DNA of 64,000 nt from Rhizobiaceae bacterium (GCA_016742175.1 JACVCH010000011.1:48916-112915); one strand, 5' to 3'. Shown: positions 43,986 to 51,737, numbered from the stretch's first letter. Notes: generated by a model not told the origin, from the letters alone. A program made the numbers and translations.

Positions 43986-44123
43986 ATGGCGTTCGCTCAC
44001 CGCCGCGTAAGCGCGTCACACGGTTCCGGTGTCTCCACCGGCTGGTTCCGTGTCGGCTGTCGCATACGCCCTTTGTCCACCGCCCGTCCGTGGCCGCGCG
44101 CCGAAGACGGGAGCAGCAAATAG
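43986..44123 (+). CDS. Possible ODC leader peptide (45 codons)
   Basis: An ATG at 43986 opens a 45-codon frame ending 27 bases before the ODC ATG. The peptide begins MAFAHRR, with His again at residue 12, and is Arg/Ser-rich afterwards. The FAHR-x5-H pattern resembles the ornithine-sensing SpeFL leader peptide of enterobacteria. Within it lies a hairpin (ACACGG 44018-44023 with CCGTGT 44048-44053; CCGGTG 44026-44031 with CACCGG 44036-44041). No good ribosome binding site precedes the ATG, so translation is uncertain. Confidence 0.4.
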   Translation: MAFAHRRVSASHGSGVSTGWFRVGCRIRPLSTARPWPRAEDGSSK

Positions 44124-44150
44124 CGGCTCTTGCCGCGACTGGAGACGAAC

Positions 44151-45284
44151 ATGGCCACGCAGCGCGTCCTCGATTTCCTCGCCACCCGCCGTCCCTCGGG
44201 TCCCTGCCTCGTCGTCGACCTCGACGTCGTCGCCGACAATTTCCACGCCTTCGAAAAGGCGCTGCCGGAATCGAAGATCTATTATGCCGTCAAGGCCAAC
44301 CCGGCGCCGGAAATCCTGCGCATGCTGGCCGGCCTCGGCTCGTCCTTCGACACCGCCTCGGTCGCCGAGATCGAGATGGCGCTCGACGCCGGCGCGACGC
44401 CCGACCGCATCTCCTTCGGCAACACGATCAAGAAGGAGCGCGACGTCGCGCGCGCCTTTGAGCTCGGCATCGACCTCTATGCCGTCGACAGCGTTGAGGA
44501 AGTGGAGAAGGTCGCCCGCGCCGCCCCCGGCGCGCGCGTGTTCTGCCGCGTCCTGACCGACGGCGAGGGCGCCGAGTGGCCGCTGTCGCGCAAGTTCGGC
44601 TGCGTACCGGCCATGGCCGTCGACGTGCTGCGCCATGCCAACCGGCTCGGCCTCGCCGCCTATGGCGTCTCGTTCCATGTCGGCTCGCAGCAGACCGACC
44701 TCGGTGCCTGGGACAAGGCGCTCGGCGACGCCAAGGCCGTGTTCGCGCGCCTTGCCGAGGAAGGCATTCTTCTCAAGATGGTCAACATGGGCGGCGGTTT
44801 CCCGACCCGTTACCTGAAGGACGTGCCGACCGCGCAGGCCTATGGCCAGGCGATCTTCCAGTCGCTGTCGAAGCATTTCGGCAACCGCCTGCCCGAGACG
44901 ATCATCGAGCCGGGCCGCGGCATGGTCGGCAATGCCGGCACCATCAAGTCGGAAGTCGTGCTGATCTCGAAGAAGGCCGACAACGACAATGTGCGCTGGG
45001 TGTTCCTCGACATCGGCAAGTTCGGCGGTCTCGCCGAGACGATGGACGAGGCGATCCGCTACCCGATCGTCACGACACGTGACGGCGACGAGAAGGCGCC
45101 CTGCGTGCTCGCCGGCCCGACCTGCGATTCGGCCGACGTGATGTACGAGAAGACGCCGTACCCGCTGCCGCTGACGCTGACGATCGGCGACGAAGTCCTG
45201 ATCGAGGGCACCGGCGCCTACACCACGACCTACGCCTCAGTCGCCTTCAACGGCTTCGAGCCGCTGCGATCCTATGTGATCTGA
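44151..45284 (+). CDS. speF: Ornithine decarboxylase (fold type III, eukaryotic-like)
   Basis: A 377-residue PLP enzyme that decarboxylates ornithine to putrescine; some relatives also use lysine. PLP lysine in YYAVKANPAPE (about 45), the GGGFPTRY phosphate loop (about 222), EPGRGMVG (about 262) and the catalytic Cys-Asp in GPTCDSAD (about 322) are all present. This short alanine-racemase-like type is normal in rhizobia, where the gene is called odc or speF. GGAG lies 9-12 bases upstream of the ATG. Expression is probably set by the upstream leader. Its product feeds homospermidine synthesis. Confidence 0.93.
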   Translation: MATQRVLDFLATRRPSGPCLVVDLDVVADNFHAFEKALPESKIYYAVKANPAPEILRMLAGLGSSFDTASVAEIEMALDAGATPDRISFGNTIKKERDVARAFELGIDLYAVDSVEEVEKVARAAPGARVFCRVLTDGEGAEWPLSRKFGCVPAMAVDVLRHANRLGLAAYGVSFHVGSQQTDLGAWDKALGDAKAVFARLAEEGILLKMVNMGGGFPTRYLKDVPTAQAYGQAIFQSLSKHFGNRLPETIIEPGRGMVGNAGTIKSEVVLISKKADNDNVRWVFLDIGKFGGLAETMDEAIRYPIVTTRDGDEKAPCVLAGPTCDSADVMYEKTPYPLPLTLTIGDEVLIEGTGAYTTTYASVAFNGFEPLRSYVI

Positions 45285-45305
45285 GGGCTCGCGCCTTCGG
45301 ATCAT

Positions 45306-45331
45306 CCTGTCGGCGGGAGATCGCCGGCAGG
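45306..45331 (+). terminator. Weak hairpin after speF
   Basis: CCTGTCGGCG (45306-45315) pairs with CGCCGGCAGG (45322-45331), one G-U pair, loop GGAGAT, 21 bases after the stop. There is no T-run after it. Confidence 0.3.
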
Positions 45332-45373
45332 CTCGCTTGTGGAAGAGACCTCCGCTCGTGAAGGATCGTGGAG

Positions 45374-46105
45374 ATGGAATTTCGGACCCTTAATGTCAGC
45401 GTCGATTTGCGCGATTGGGTGATCTCCCCCCCTGCGGGGGAGATGGGTGGCAACCCAGAGGGGGGCGCTGTCCCGCTGTCCTCTCGTGTTGGCGATGCTG
45501 CAACGGCCGGTGGTTTTCGCTCGACGTTGCCCCCCTCTGCCCTGCCGGGCATCTCCCCCGCGAGGGGGGAGATTAGTCACGTCACCGTTTGCCCTGAAAT
45601 CGCCGCCGACATTCCCGCGCGCGATGCGTTGCTCGACCGGGCCATGGGGCCGCGGTGGAGGAAGAAGTCGTCGGAAAAGCTGCGCCGCGGGCGGTTGCCG
45701 GCCGAGGGGCTGGCTTTCGTCGCGCGCGATGCGGCGGGCGGGGTCGTCGGGACGGTGCGGTTGTGGGACGTCGTCGCCGGCGGGCGTCGGGCGCTTCTGC
45801 TCGGGCCGCTCGCGGTCGATCCGGACGTGAAGTCGGGCGGGATTGGGTCGGCGCTGATGCGCCATGCGATCAGCGCGGCGAAGCGGCTCGGCCATGGCGC
45901 GATCCTGCTCGTCGGCGATGCGGCCTATTATGAGCGGTTCGGCTTTTCTGCAGATAAGACGGGCGCGCTCGCAATGCCCGGACCTTACGAACGGCATCGG
46001 TTCCTGGGGCTGGAGCTTGCCGAGGGCGCACTCGACGGTGCCCGAGGCACGCTCGTCGCGGCCGGGCGCAAGGCGGGTCGCGAGCGGGTTCGCGCCGTCG
46101 CATGA
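45374..46105 (+). CDS. GNAT acetyltransferase with a repeat-derived N-terminus
   Basis: A roughly 243-residue protein. The GNAT domain occupies about residue 75 onward (PARDALLDRAMG, VGTVRLWDVVAGG, LGPLAVDPDVKSGGIGSALMRHAI with the acetyl-CoA loop, GDAAYYERFGF). The first 70 residues come from a pair of palindromic repeats and have no family similarity. No ATG, GTG or TTG stands in frame between the repeat and the domain, so either the fused start (ATG at 45374 with AAGGA upstream) is used or the gene lost its native start. Acceptor unknown. Confidence 0.6.
   Translation: MEFRTLNVSVDLRDWVISPPAGEMGGNPEGGAVPLSSRVGDAATAGGFRSTLPPSALPGISPARGEISHVTVCPEIAADIPARDALLDRAMGPRWRKKSSEKLRRGRLPAEGLAFVARDAAGGVVGTVRLWDVVAGGRRALLLGPLAVDPDVKSGGIGSALMRHAISAAKRLGHGAILLVGDAAYYERFGFSADKTGALAMPGPYERHRFLGLELAEGALDGARGTLVAAGRKAGRERVRAVA
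45424..45576. repeat. Inverted pair of family B repeats
   Basis: Left unit ATCTCCCCCCCTGCGGGGGA and GATGGGTGGCAACCCAGAGG at 45424-45470; right unit in the opposite orientation (TTGCCCCCCTCTGCCCTGCC, ending CGAGGGGGGAGAT) at 45529-45576; 58 bases of spacer. The pair lies in the 5' part of the acetyltransferase frame. The same two units, in reverse order, occur at 50203-50320. Confidence 0.85.
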
Positions 46106-46111
46106 ACGAGG

Positions 46112-46140
46112 AAAGGCCCGCTCGTCGCGGGCCTTTTCGT
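46112..46140 (+). terminator. Intrinsic terminator after the acetyltransferase
   Basis: GGCCCGC (46115-46121), loop TCGTC, GCGGGCC (46127-46133), then TTTTCGTTT; three A pair with T on the flank. It begins 7 bases after the stop codon and also faces the convergent small secreted gene. Confidence 0.82.
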
Positions 46141-46153
46141 TTCGGCATTGCGC

Positions 46154-46480
46154 TCAATCGGTGACGGTGTAGCTGCCCGTTGCGCAAAGGTCGCTCTCGT
46201 CGTCCAGCACGTCGCCGTCCTCGAAGACGACGCGAAGGTCGTAGTTGCAGACGTCGCGGCCGTCGGCGATCGTCACGCGCACCGCGTCGCCGGCCGGCAG
46301 GATGTCGGAGCCGAGGATGTCCTCTTCCCAGTCCTCGACATCGGTCGGCGAGGCGTAGAACTCGTGAATGTCGTAGCTCGACCGGTTGTCGAGCATGAAG
46401 ACGAGGTCTTCGGCGAGGAGGGGGAGCGTCATCGCGCCGGTCAAGAGCGCGGCGACGGCGGCAATCCTTCTGGGTTTCAT
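46154..46480 (-). CDS. Small secreted protein, function unknown
   Basis: A 108-residue exported protein: signal peptide MKPRRIAAVAALLTGAMTLP with cleavage after LLA (residue about 22), then an acidic mature part with NRSSYDIHEFYASPTDVEDWEEDILG and paired Cys (VCNYDLRVVFEDG..DLCATG) that probably form a disulfide. Similar proteins occur in rhizobia and have no assigned role. The ATG at 46480 was chosen because it gives the signal peptide; the longer frame does not. Confidence 0.72.
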   Translation of the reverse strand: MKPRRIAAVAALLTGAMTLPLLAEDLVFMLDNRSSYDIHEFYASPTDVEDWEEDILGSDILPAGDAVRVTIADGRDVCNYDLRVVFEDGDVLDDESDLCATGSYTVTD

Positions 46481-46578
46481 GTGGGGCGATCCGGGTTGAC
46501 GGCATCGGGGCGATGCCTGCGCGCAGCATATTTGCAAAGGCTGAAATTGAGCGGAAGCCCCGCCGCACCCCGCAGACG

Positions 46579-46608
46579 AAAAAAAGGCGGCCCGCAAGCC
46601 GCCTTTTT
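46579..46608 (-). terminator. Bidirectional terminator of the SCP2 gene
   Basis: GGCGGC (46586-46591), loop CCGCAA, GCCGCC (46598-46603), preceded by seven A and followed by five T. For the minus-strand SCP2 transcript, the A-run gives the U-tract, 21 bases after its stop. Confidence 0.82.
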
Positions 46609-46628
46609 CCTGTCCCGGGAGGAACGCG

Positions 46629-46907
46629 TCAGATCAACTGGCTGAGCTGCATGGCGACGGACATGTCGCCCTCGACCTTGATCTTGCCGGTCATGAAGGC
46701 GGCGGTCGGGTTGAGTTCGCCGGCGATCAGCTCCTCGAAGTTCTCCTTCGAGATCTTGATCGTGCAGTCGGCCGGCGCGTCGGCGGTCGACACGTTCTGG
46801 CCGTCGATCACGATGACCTCGTCGCCCATGTCGAACTTGACCGAACGGTCGAAGCCGGAGGTCGCGACCTTCTCGCGCATCTTGGCGGCAATCGCTGCAG
46901 TGTCCAT
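46629..46907 (-). CDS. SCP2 sterol-binding domain protein
   Basis: A 92-residue single-domain SCP2 protein. SCP2 folds carry lipids or fatty acyl-CoA in a hydrophobic tunnel. Matching stretches are IVIDGQNVSTADAPADCTIKIS, FEELIAGELNPTAAFMTGKIKVEGD and the final AMQLSQL helix. GAGGAG lies 8-13 bases before the ATG. It is divergent from the acyl-CoA synthetase gene, and a palindrome (46961) lies between them, so it may belong to acyl-CoA metabolism. Confidence 0.88.
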   Translation of the reverse strand: MDTAAIAAKMREKVATSGFDRSVKFDMGDEVIVIDGQNVSTADAPADCTIKISKENFEELIAGELNPTAAFMTGKIKVEGDMSVAMQLSQLI

Positions 46908-46960
46908 TTCGATACTCCTCTGGAAGAATGGGGTTGGTTGACCCGATGGGTAGCAGCGTA

Positions 46961-46976
46961 TTGACGTTTACGTCAA
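46961..46976. promoter_or_regulatory. Palindrome TTGACGT-TT-ACGTCAA
   Basis: Perfect 7-bp arms with a 2-base spacer, 54 bases before the SCP2 start and 82 bases before the synthetase start. This resembles published LiuR-type (MerR family) sites for acyl-CoA and branched-chain amino acid catabolism; the resemblance is from memory and needs checking. Confidence 0.45.
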
Positions 46977-47018
46977 CGACAATCGGCGACCGCATCGGCA
47001 CCTTGCGAGGTTCGGCAG

Positions 47019-47043
47019 TTATTGTTATCACGCATAACAATAA
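47019..47043. promoter_or_regulatory. Operator-like palindrome O1 upstream of the acyl-CoA synthetase gene
   Basis: Perfect 10-bp arms TTATTGTTAT and ATAACAATAA around CACGC, ending 14 bases before the synthetase ATG and just before its GGGAGG. The core ATTGTTAT-N5-ATAACAAT is matched, with one difference, at 52836. This is the best candidate for the MarR regulator encoded at 50770-51279. Confidence 0.7.
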
Positions 47044-47057
47044 TCGGGAGGACACCG

Positions 47058-48932
47058 ATGCCAATCGTTTCAATGCCGGGCCTGCGCCCGGTGAACATGG
47101 GCGAACTGGCGGCCGAGATGAGCCGCGAGGGGCCGGGGGGCGATATCATCCGGGTGCGCGCCAAGGCTGCGCTCGATCCCTATCCGCGCTCGCTGATCGA
47201 CCGGCTGCGGCACTGGGCGGACGTCGCGCCCGATCGCGTCTTCCTCGCGGATCGTGGACCGGATGGCGAGTGGCGAAAGCTCACCTATACCGACGTTCTG
47301 ACCAAGACGCGCGCGATCGCGCAGGCGCTGATCGCGCGTGACCTTTCGACCGAGCGGCCGGTCGTGATCCTGTCGGGCAATTCGATCGAGCACGGGCTGA
47401 TGGCGCTCGGGGCGATGATGGCGGGGATCGCCTATGCGCCGGTGTCGCCAGCCTATTCGCTGGTCTCGAGCGACCATGCCAAGCTGAGGCACATCTTCTC
47501 GCTGTTGACGCCGGGGCTGGTGTTCGCGGCCGACGGCGCACCGTTCGCCAAGGCGCTCGACGCGGTGATGGCGCCGGACATGGAACTCGTCGTCGCGCGT
47601 GACGCACCGGCGGGACGAGACGCGACTTCGTTCGAAGACCTGCTTCACAACGTGCCCACCGACGCCGTCGAGGTGGCGGAGGCGGCGCTGACCGGCGATA
47701 CGGTGGCAAAGTTCCTGTTCACCTCGGGCTCGACCGGAATGCCGAAGGCGGTGATCAACACGCATCGCATGATGGCCTGCAACCAGGTGATGATCGCCAC
47801 CGCGCTTGCCTTCCTGAAGGACAAGCCGCCGGTGATGGTGGACTGGCTGCCGTGGAATCACACCGCCGGCGGCAACCACAATTTCGGCATCGCACTCCAC
47901 AATGGCGGGACGCTTTACATCGACGACGGCAACCCGACGCCGGCGGGCATTCTGAAAACCGTGCGCAATCTCGAGGAGGTCGCGCCGACGCTCTATTTCA
48001 ACGTCCCGAAGGGCTTCGAGATGCTGGCCGAGCATCTGTCGAAGAACGACAGGCTGCGCGAGACGTTCTTCTCGAAGGTCGAGCTTCTGCAATATGCGGG
48101 TGCCGGATTGGCGCAGCATGTGTGGGATGCGCTCGAACGGCTTGCGGTGGAGACGACCGGCCACAAGATCATGATCGTCACCGGCTACGGCTCGACGGAG
48201 ACTGCGCCCTTCGCCTCGACCACGACATGGCCGGTCGGGCGGCCGGGCGAGGTGGGGCTGCCGGCGCCGGGGCTGGAATTGAAGCTGATCCCGGACGGCG
48301 AAAAGCTGGAACTGCGGCTGAAGGGTCCGAGCATCACGCCAGGCTATTGGCGCCAGCCGGACAAGACGGCCGAGTGCTTTGATGAGGACGGGTTCTACAA
48401 GATCGGTGACGCGCTGAAATTCGTGGATGCGGACGACGTCAACAGGGGGTTCCTGTTCGACGGGCGGGTGTCGGAGGATTTCAAGCTGTCGACCGGAACC
48501 TGGGTCAACATGGCGGGCGTGCGCGCCGGCCTGATCTCGGGCTGCGCGCCCTACGTGCGCGACGTGGTGCTGACCGGGCTCAACGCCAACCATATCGGCG
48601 CGCTGCTGCTGCTCGATTTCGACGCCGCGCGGAAGCTCGATGCAACGCTGACCGGCGCGGACGAGAAGACCGTCGCGCACCATCCGGCCGTGCGCGCGGA
48701 AGTCCAGAAGCGGCTCGATGCGCTGGCGGCAAAGGCGACGGGAAGCTCCAATCTCGTCGCGCGCGCGATCATCCTCGACACGCTTCCGTCGATCGACAAG
48801 CATGAAGTGACCGACAAGGGCTCGATCAACCAGCGCGCCGTGATGGCCGCGCGGGCGGGGCTGGTCGACGATCTCTACGCCGAGCCATCGCCGGCCCACG
48901 TTCTCATCGCCAACCGAAAGGCAGCCTCATGA
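47058..48932 (+). CDS. fcs: Feruloyl-CoA synthetase-like acyl-CoA ligase
   Basis: A 624-residue AMP-dependent ligase (ANL family) expected to activate an aromatic or other carboxylic acid to its CoA ester. The P-loop FTSGSTGMPKAV is near residue 225; VDWLPWNHTAGGNHN, TGYGSTETAP (core A5), and the C-terminal hinge GRVSEDFKLSTGTWVNM are present. Length and the PWNHT motif resemble Fcs-type ligases and suggest ferulate, p-coumarate or similar. GGGAGG lies 7 bases before the ATG, under operator O1. The stop overlaps the thiolase start (ATGA). Substrate is inferred from neighbours. Confidence 0.85.
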   Translation: MPIVSMPGLRPVNMGELAAEMSREGPGGDIIRVRAKAALDPYPRSLIDRLRHWADVAPDRVFLADRGPDGEWRKLTYTDVLTKTRAIAQALIARDLSTERPVVILSGNSIEHGLMALGAMMAGIAYAPVSPAYSLVSSDHAKLRHIFSLLTPGLVFAADGAPFAKALDAVMAPDMELVVARDAPAGRDATSFEDLLHNVPTDAVEVAEAALTGDTVAKFLFTSGSTGMPKAVINTHRMMACNQVMIATALAFLKDKPPVMVDWLPWNHTAGGNHNFGIALHNGGTLYIDDGNPTPAGILKTVRNLEEVAPTLYFNVPKGFEMLAEHLSKNDRLRETFFSKVELLQYAGAGLAQHVWDALERLAVETTGHKIMIVTGYGSTETAPFASTTTWPVGRPGEVGLPAPGLELKLIPDGEKLELRLKGPSITPGYWRQPDKTAECFDEDGFYKIGDALKFVDADDVNRGFLFDGRVSEDFKLSTGTWVNMAGVRAGLISGCAPYVRDVVLTGLNANHIGALLLLDFDAARKLDATLTGADEKTVAHHPAVRAEVQKRLDALAAKATGSSNLVARAIILDTLPSIDKHEVTDKGSINQRAVMAARAGLVDDLYAEPSPAHVLIANRKAAS

Positions 48933-50176
48933 GCCAGCATCGCGGACTTCGCTACTCCTTCGAGGATGCCTGGCTCTATGACGGCGTCCGCACGCCCTTC
49001 GTCGACTATACCGGCGCGTTTGCCGACGTCTCGCCGATCGACCTCGGCATCAAGGCCGCGCGGGCGGTGATCGAGAAGACGGGCATTTCGCCGGGCGAGA
49101 TCGACACGACGATCGCCGGCTCGATGGCGCAGGCTTCGTTCGACGCCTACATGACGCCGCGCCATATCGGGCTTTACGCCGGCGTTCCGGTCGACCGGCC
49201 GGCGCATCTCGTCCAGCGCATCTGCGGTACGGGGATCGAGGTGATCCTGCAGGCGGCCGACATGGTGGAGCAGGAGCGGGCGGGTGTGGTGCTGTGCGCG
49301 GGCGCGGAATCCATGAGCCGCAATCCCGTCGCCGCCTACACGCACCGCAATGGCTTCAAAATGGGCCAGGTCGCGTTCAAGGATTTCCTCTGGGAAGCGC
49401 TGCTTGACCCGGCCTGTTCGTGCACGATGGGCGATACGGCGGAGAACCTTGCCCGCGACTACCAGATCACCCGCGAGGAGGTGGACCGATTCGCCGAACG
49501 CTCCTTCGCGCGCGCGGTGAAGGCGCAGGAGAGCGGGTTCCTGGCCGGCGAGATCATCGAGGTGACGAGCGAGACGTTCTCGGCGGATGGCTTCAACGAC
49601 CGTGGCATTCGCCTGCCGCGCAAGGTGGAGGCGGTGACGGTGGATAGCCACATCCGTCCGTCGCCCTATGAGGCGTTGGCGAAGATCCGACCGGCTTTCG
49701 GCGGTGTGCAGACCGGCGGCAATTCGTCGGCCGTCGTCGACGGCGCGGCGGCTTCGCTGGTCGGCTCGAAGAGGCAGGCGGATAAGAACGGCATTCGGCC
49801 GATCGCGCGGATCGTCGCCGGCGCAAGCGTCGGCGTGCCGCCGCACATCATGGGCATCGGACCGGTGCCGGCAATCCGCGCCGTTCTCGAAGAGGCCGGA
49901 TTGACCCTCGACCAGATCGACCGGATCGAGATCAACGAGGCCTTTGGCGCGCAGATCATGGCCTGCATCCGCGAGCTTGGGCTGGATGAGGAGAAAACCA
50001 ACGTCAATGGCGGCGCGATCGCGATCGGGCACCCGCTGGGCGCGACGGGGATAAGGATCACGACGACGGTGGCAAGGGAATTGCAGCGCAGCGGTTTGCG
50101 GTATGGGATCGCTTCGGCTTGTATCGGGGGCGGGCAGGGGATTGCGGTGCTGGTGGAGAATGTGGGGGCGGCGTAA
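48929..50176 (+). CDS. Thiolase (acetyl-CoA acetyltransferase family)
   Basis: A 415-residue thiolase that cleaves a 3-ketoacyl-CoA with CoA to acetyl-CoA. The nucleophilic Cys is in VQRICGTGIEV (about 93), the His in NVNGGAIAIGHPLGATG (about 370) and the second Cys in SACIGGGQG (about 400), so the active site looks complete. The N-terminal VRTPFVDYTGAFADVSPIDLG strand is typical. Similar thiolase genes (aat) accompany fcs/ech in ferulate clusters. It is coupled to fcs by a 4-base overlap. A repeat pair follows the stop. Confidence 0.9.
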   Translation: MSQHRGLRYSFEDAWLYDGVRTPFVDYTGAFADVSPIDLGIKAARAVIEKTGISPGEIDTTIAGSMAQASFDAYMTPRHIGLYAGVPVDRPAHLVQRICGTGIEVILQAADMVEQERAGVVLCAGAESMSRNPVAAYTHRNGFKMGQVAFKDFLWEALLDPACSCTMGDTAENLARDYQITREEVDRFAERSFARAVKAQESGFLAGEIIEVTSETFSADGFNDRGIRLPRKVEAVTVDSHIRPSPYEALAKIRPAFGGVQTGGNSSAVVDGAAASLVGSKRQADKNGIRPIARIVAGASVGVPPHIMGIGPVPAIRAVLEEAGLTLDQIDRIEINEAFGAQIMACIRELGLDEEKTNVNGGAIAIGHPLGATGIRITTTVARELQRSGLRYGIASACIGGGQGIAVLVENVGAA

Positions 50177-50202
50177 GGCGGAAATCCTCGCGCTCTACGT
50201 TG

Positions 50203-50320
50203 CCCCCCTCTGCCCTGCCGGGCATCTCCCCCGCGAGGGGGGAGATCATGCGCGACGACGACGAGATTAATCTCCCCCCTTGCGGGGGAGATGGGCGGCA
50301 GCCCAGAGGGGGGCGCGAAG
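50203..50320. repeat. Inverted pair of family B repeats between thiolase and thioesterase genes
   Basis: Left unit TTGCCCCCCTCTGCCCTGCC to CGAGGGGGGAGAT (50203-50249) and right unit ATCTCCCCCCTTGCGGGGGA to GCCCAGAGGGGGGCGC (50274-50319). The order of the two units is reversed relative to 45424-45576. The element separates two genes of the same operon and may lower downstream expression. Confidence 0.85.
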
Positions 50321-50350
50321 GAACGTGGCCGATAGCCGAGAGGGAAACTG

Positions 50351-50773
50351 ATGCTCACCAACACACGCGACGTGGAAATCGAGTGGGGCGACTGCGATGC
50401 GGCGGGGATCGTTTTCTACCCGCGCTATTTCGCCATGTTCGATGCCTCGACCGCCTATCTCCTCGAAAAGGGGCTGGGGATGAAGAAGATCGCGTGGACG
50501 AAGAAATTCGGCATCGTCGGCATTCCGATGGTCGACACGGGCGCGAAGTTCTCCATCCCGTCGCGCTATGGCGACGTCGTCGCCATCGAGAGCACGATCA
50601 GGGACATCCGCCGCTCGAGCTTCGACGTGGCGCACAGGGTGCTGAAGGACGGCAAGGTCGCCATCGAGGGGCATGAGACGCGGGTTTGGACCGGGCGCGA
50701 TCCGGAGGATCCATCGCGGATCAAGGCCGTCGCAATGCCGGACGAGGTGGTCGCGGCGCTGTCAGCGAGTTAA
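50351..50773 (+). CDS. 4-Hydroxybenzoyl-CoA thioesterase-like hotdog thioesterase
   Basis: A 140-residue hotdog-fold thioesterase. The EIEWGDCDAAGIVFYPRYFAMFDAS stretch matches the 4-hydroxybenzoyl-CoA thioesterase family, with the catalytic Asp in GDCDAAG (about residue 17). It would release a free aromatic acid, such as 4-hydroxybenzoate or vanillate, from the CoA ester left by the thiolase. GAGAGGG precedes the ATG. Its stop overlaps the convergent marR by 4 bases. Confidence 0.86.
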   Translation: MLTNTRDVEIEWGDCDAAGIVFYPRYFAMFDASTAYLLEKGLGMKKIAWTKKFGIVGIPMVDTGAKFSIPSRYGDVVAIESTIRDIRRSSFDVAHRVLKDGKVAIEGHETRVWTGRDPEDPSRIKAVAMPDEVVAALSAS

Positions 50774-51279
50774 TCCCGCGCGACGATGCGGTCGAGGAGT
50801 TCGATCAGCCGGTCGCGTTCTTCCGGCCCGCCGAGCTTTTCGACCAGCCGTTCCTCGTGCGCTGTCCACACGGCCATCATCTTGCGCACGAACTTCACGC
50901 CCTCGGGCGTCAGGTGCAGCGAATGGGAGCGCTTGTCGGTGTCGGCCTTGCGCCGTTCGGCAAGGCCGCGCCGTTCCAGGCTGTCCATCAGGGCGACGAA
51001 GTTGGCGCGCTTGATGCCCAGTTCCTCGGCGATCTCGGTCTGTTTCAGGCCGGGCCGGCGGGCCATGACCGAGAGCACCGAGAATTCGGCCGGGCGCAGC
51101 TTCATGCGCGTGAAACTCTCGATGAAATCCTGGAAGACGTAGAGCTGCGCGCGGCGCAGCCGATAGCCGATGATCGTCTCGAGCGCCGGAATGGACTCTA
51201 AATCGGACGTCGTCAGCTCGTCGAGGCGCGGGCGGCCTCGCTTGGCGGCTTCGGGCGGTCTCGTCTTAACATCGCTCAT
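50770..51279 (-). CDS. MarR family transcriptional regulator
   Basis: A 169-residue repressor of the MarR winged-helix family. The DNA-binding region is LKQTEIAEELGIKRANFVALMDSLERRGLAERRKADTDKR in the middle of the protein, after a basic Arg/Pro-rich N-terminus (KRGRPRLDEL). It ends in a helical dimerisation segment. ATG at 51279 overlaps the DUF3237 stop, so it is the last gene of a dctP-DUF3237-marR operon. Similar regulators in hydroxycinnamate clusters respond to the CoA thioester. Its likely sites are O1 and O2. Confidence 0.9.
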   Translation of the reverse strand: MSDVKTRPPEAAKRGRPRLDELTTSDLESIPALETIIGYRLRRAQLYVFQDFIESFTRMKLRPAEFSVLSVMARRPGLKQTEIAEELGIKRANFVALMDSLERRGLAERRKADTDKRSHSLHLTPEGVKFVRKMMAVWTAHEERLVEKLGGPEERDRLIELLDRIVARD

Positions 51280-51737
51280 AGGACCTCGTAGAACGCAATC
51301 TTCACGCAATCGGCCTCGCGTGCGCCTGAACCGACGAAGATCGTCCGGTTGAGCCAGGAATAGCGTGCGTCGCCGGTCTCGAATCGCGGCTGCGTACGCA
51401 TATAATAGCGCGTCGGATCGACATTTTCGCCCTTGGCGAGCGCTTCCAGCACGTCGGCGGGGCCATGGCGATAGCCGAAATTGCGGATGTCGATGACCGC
51501 GCCGTCATGGGTTTCCATCGCGTAGCGCGTGTCGAGTTCGGCCGAGCCGTCGGCGAAGACGGTCTGCCAGTCCGCGCCGAGGTTCAGGATGCGGCCGGAC
51601 AGCCGCTCCCCCGTCACGGTGCCGCCGATGATCGGGATCATGCGGCGGCGTCCGCGCGGGGACAGGCCGAGCTCGACCGGCGGGGCGAGCTCGACCTTCA
51701 GGTCGCACAGATGCGCGAGGCGCAGTCCGTCCGTCAT
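51276..51737 (-). CDS. DUF3237 family protein
   Basis: A 153-residue soluble beta-barrel-like protein of DUF3237 (GGTVTGERLSGRILNLGADW, then ELDTRYAMETHDGAVIDIRNFGYRHG and RTQPRFETGDARYSWLNRTIF). The family is common in aromatic and steroid catabolic clusters but has no established activity. It overlaps dctP and marR by 4 bases on each side, so the three are translationally coupled and probably serve one pathway. Confidence 0.84.
   Translation of the reverse strand: MTDGLRLAHLCDLKVELAPPVELGLSPRGRRRMIPIIGGTVTGERLSGRILNLGADWQTVFADGSAELDTRYAMETHDGAVIDIRNFGYRHGPADVLEALAKGENVDPTRYYMRTQPRFETGDARYSWLNRTIFVGSGAREADCVKIAFYEVL

Noticed and set aside
44029..44556. Frame overlapping ODC in another phase
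   Set aside because: Product is Arg/Pro/Ala-rich shadow of ODC.
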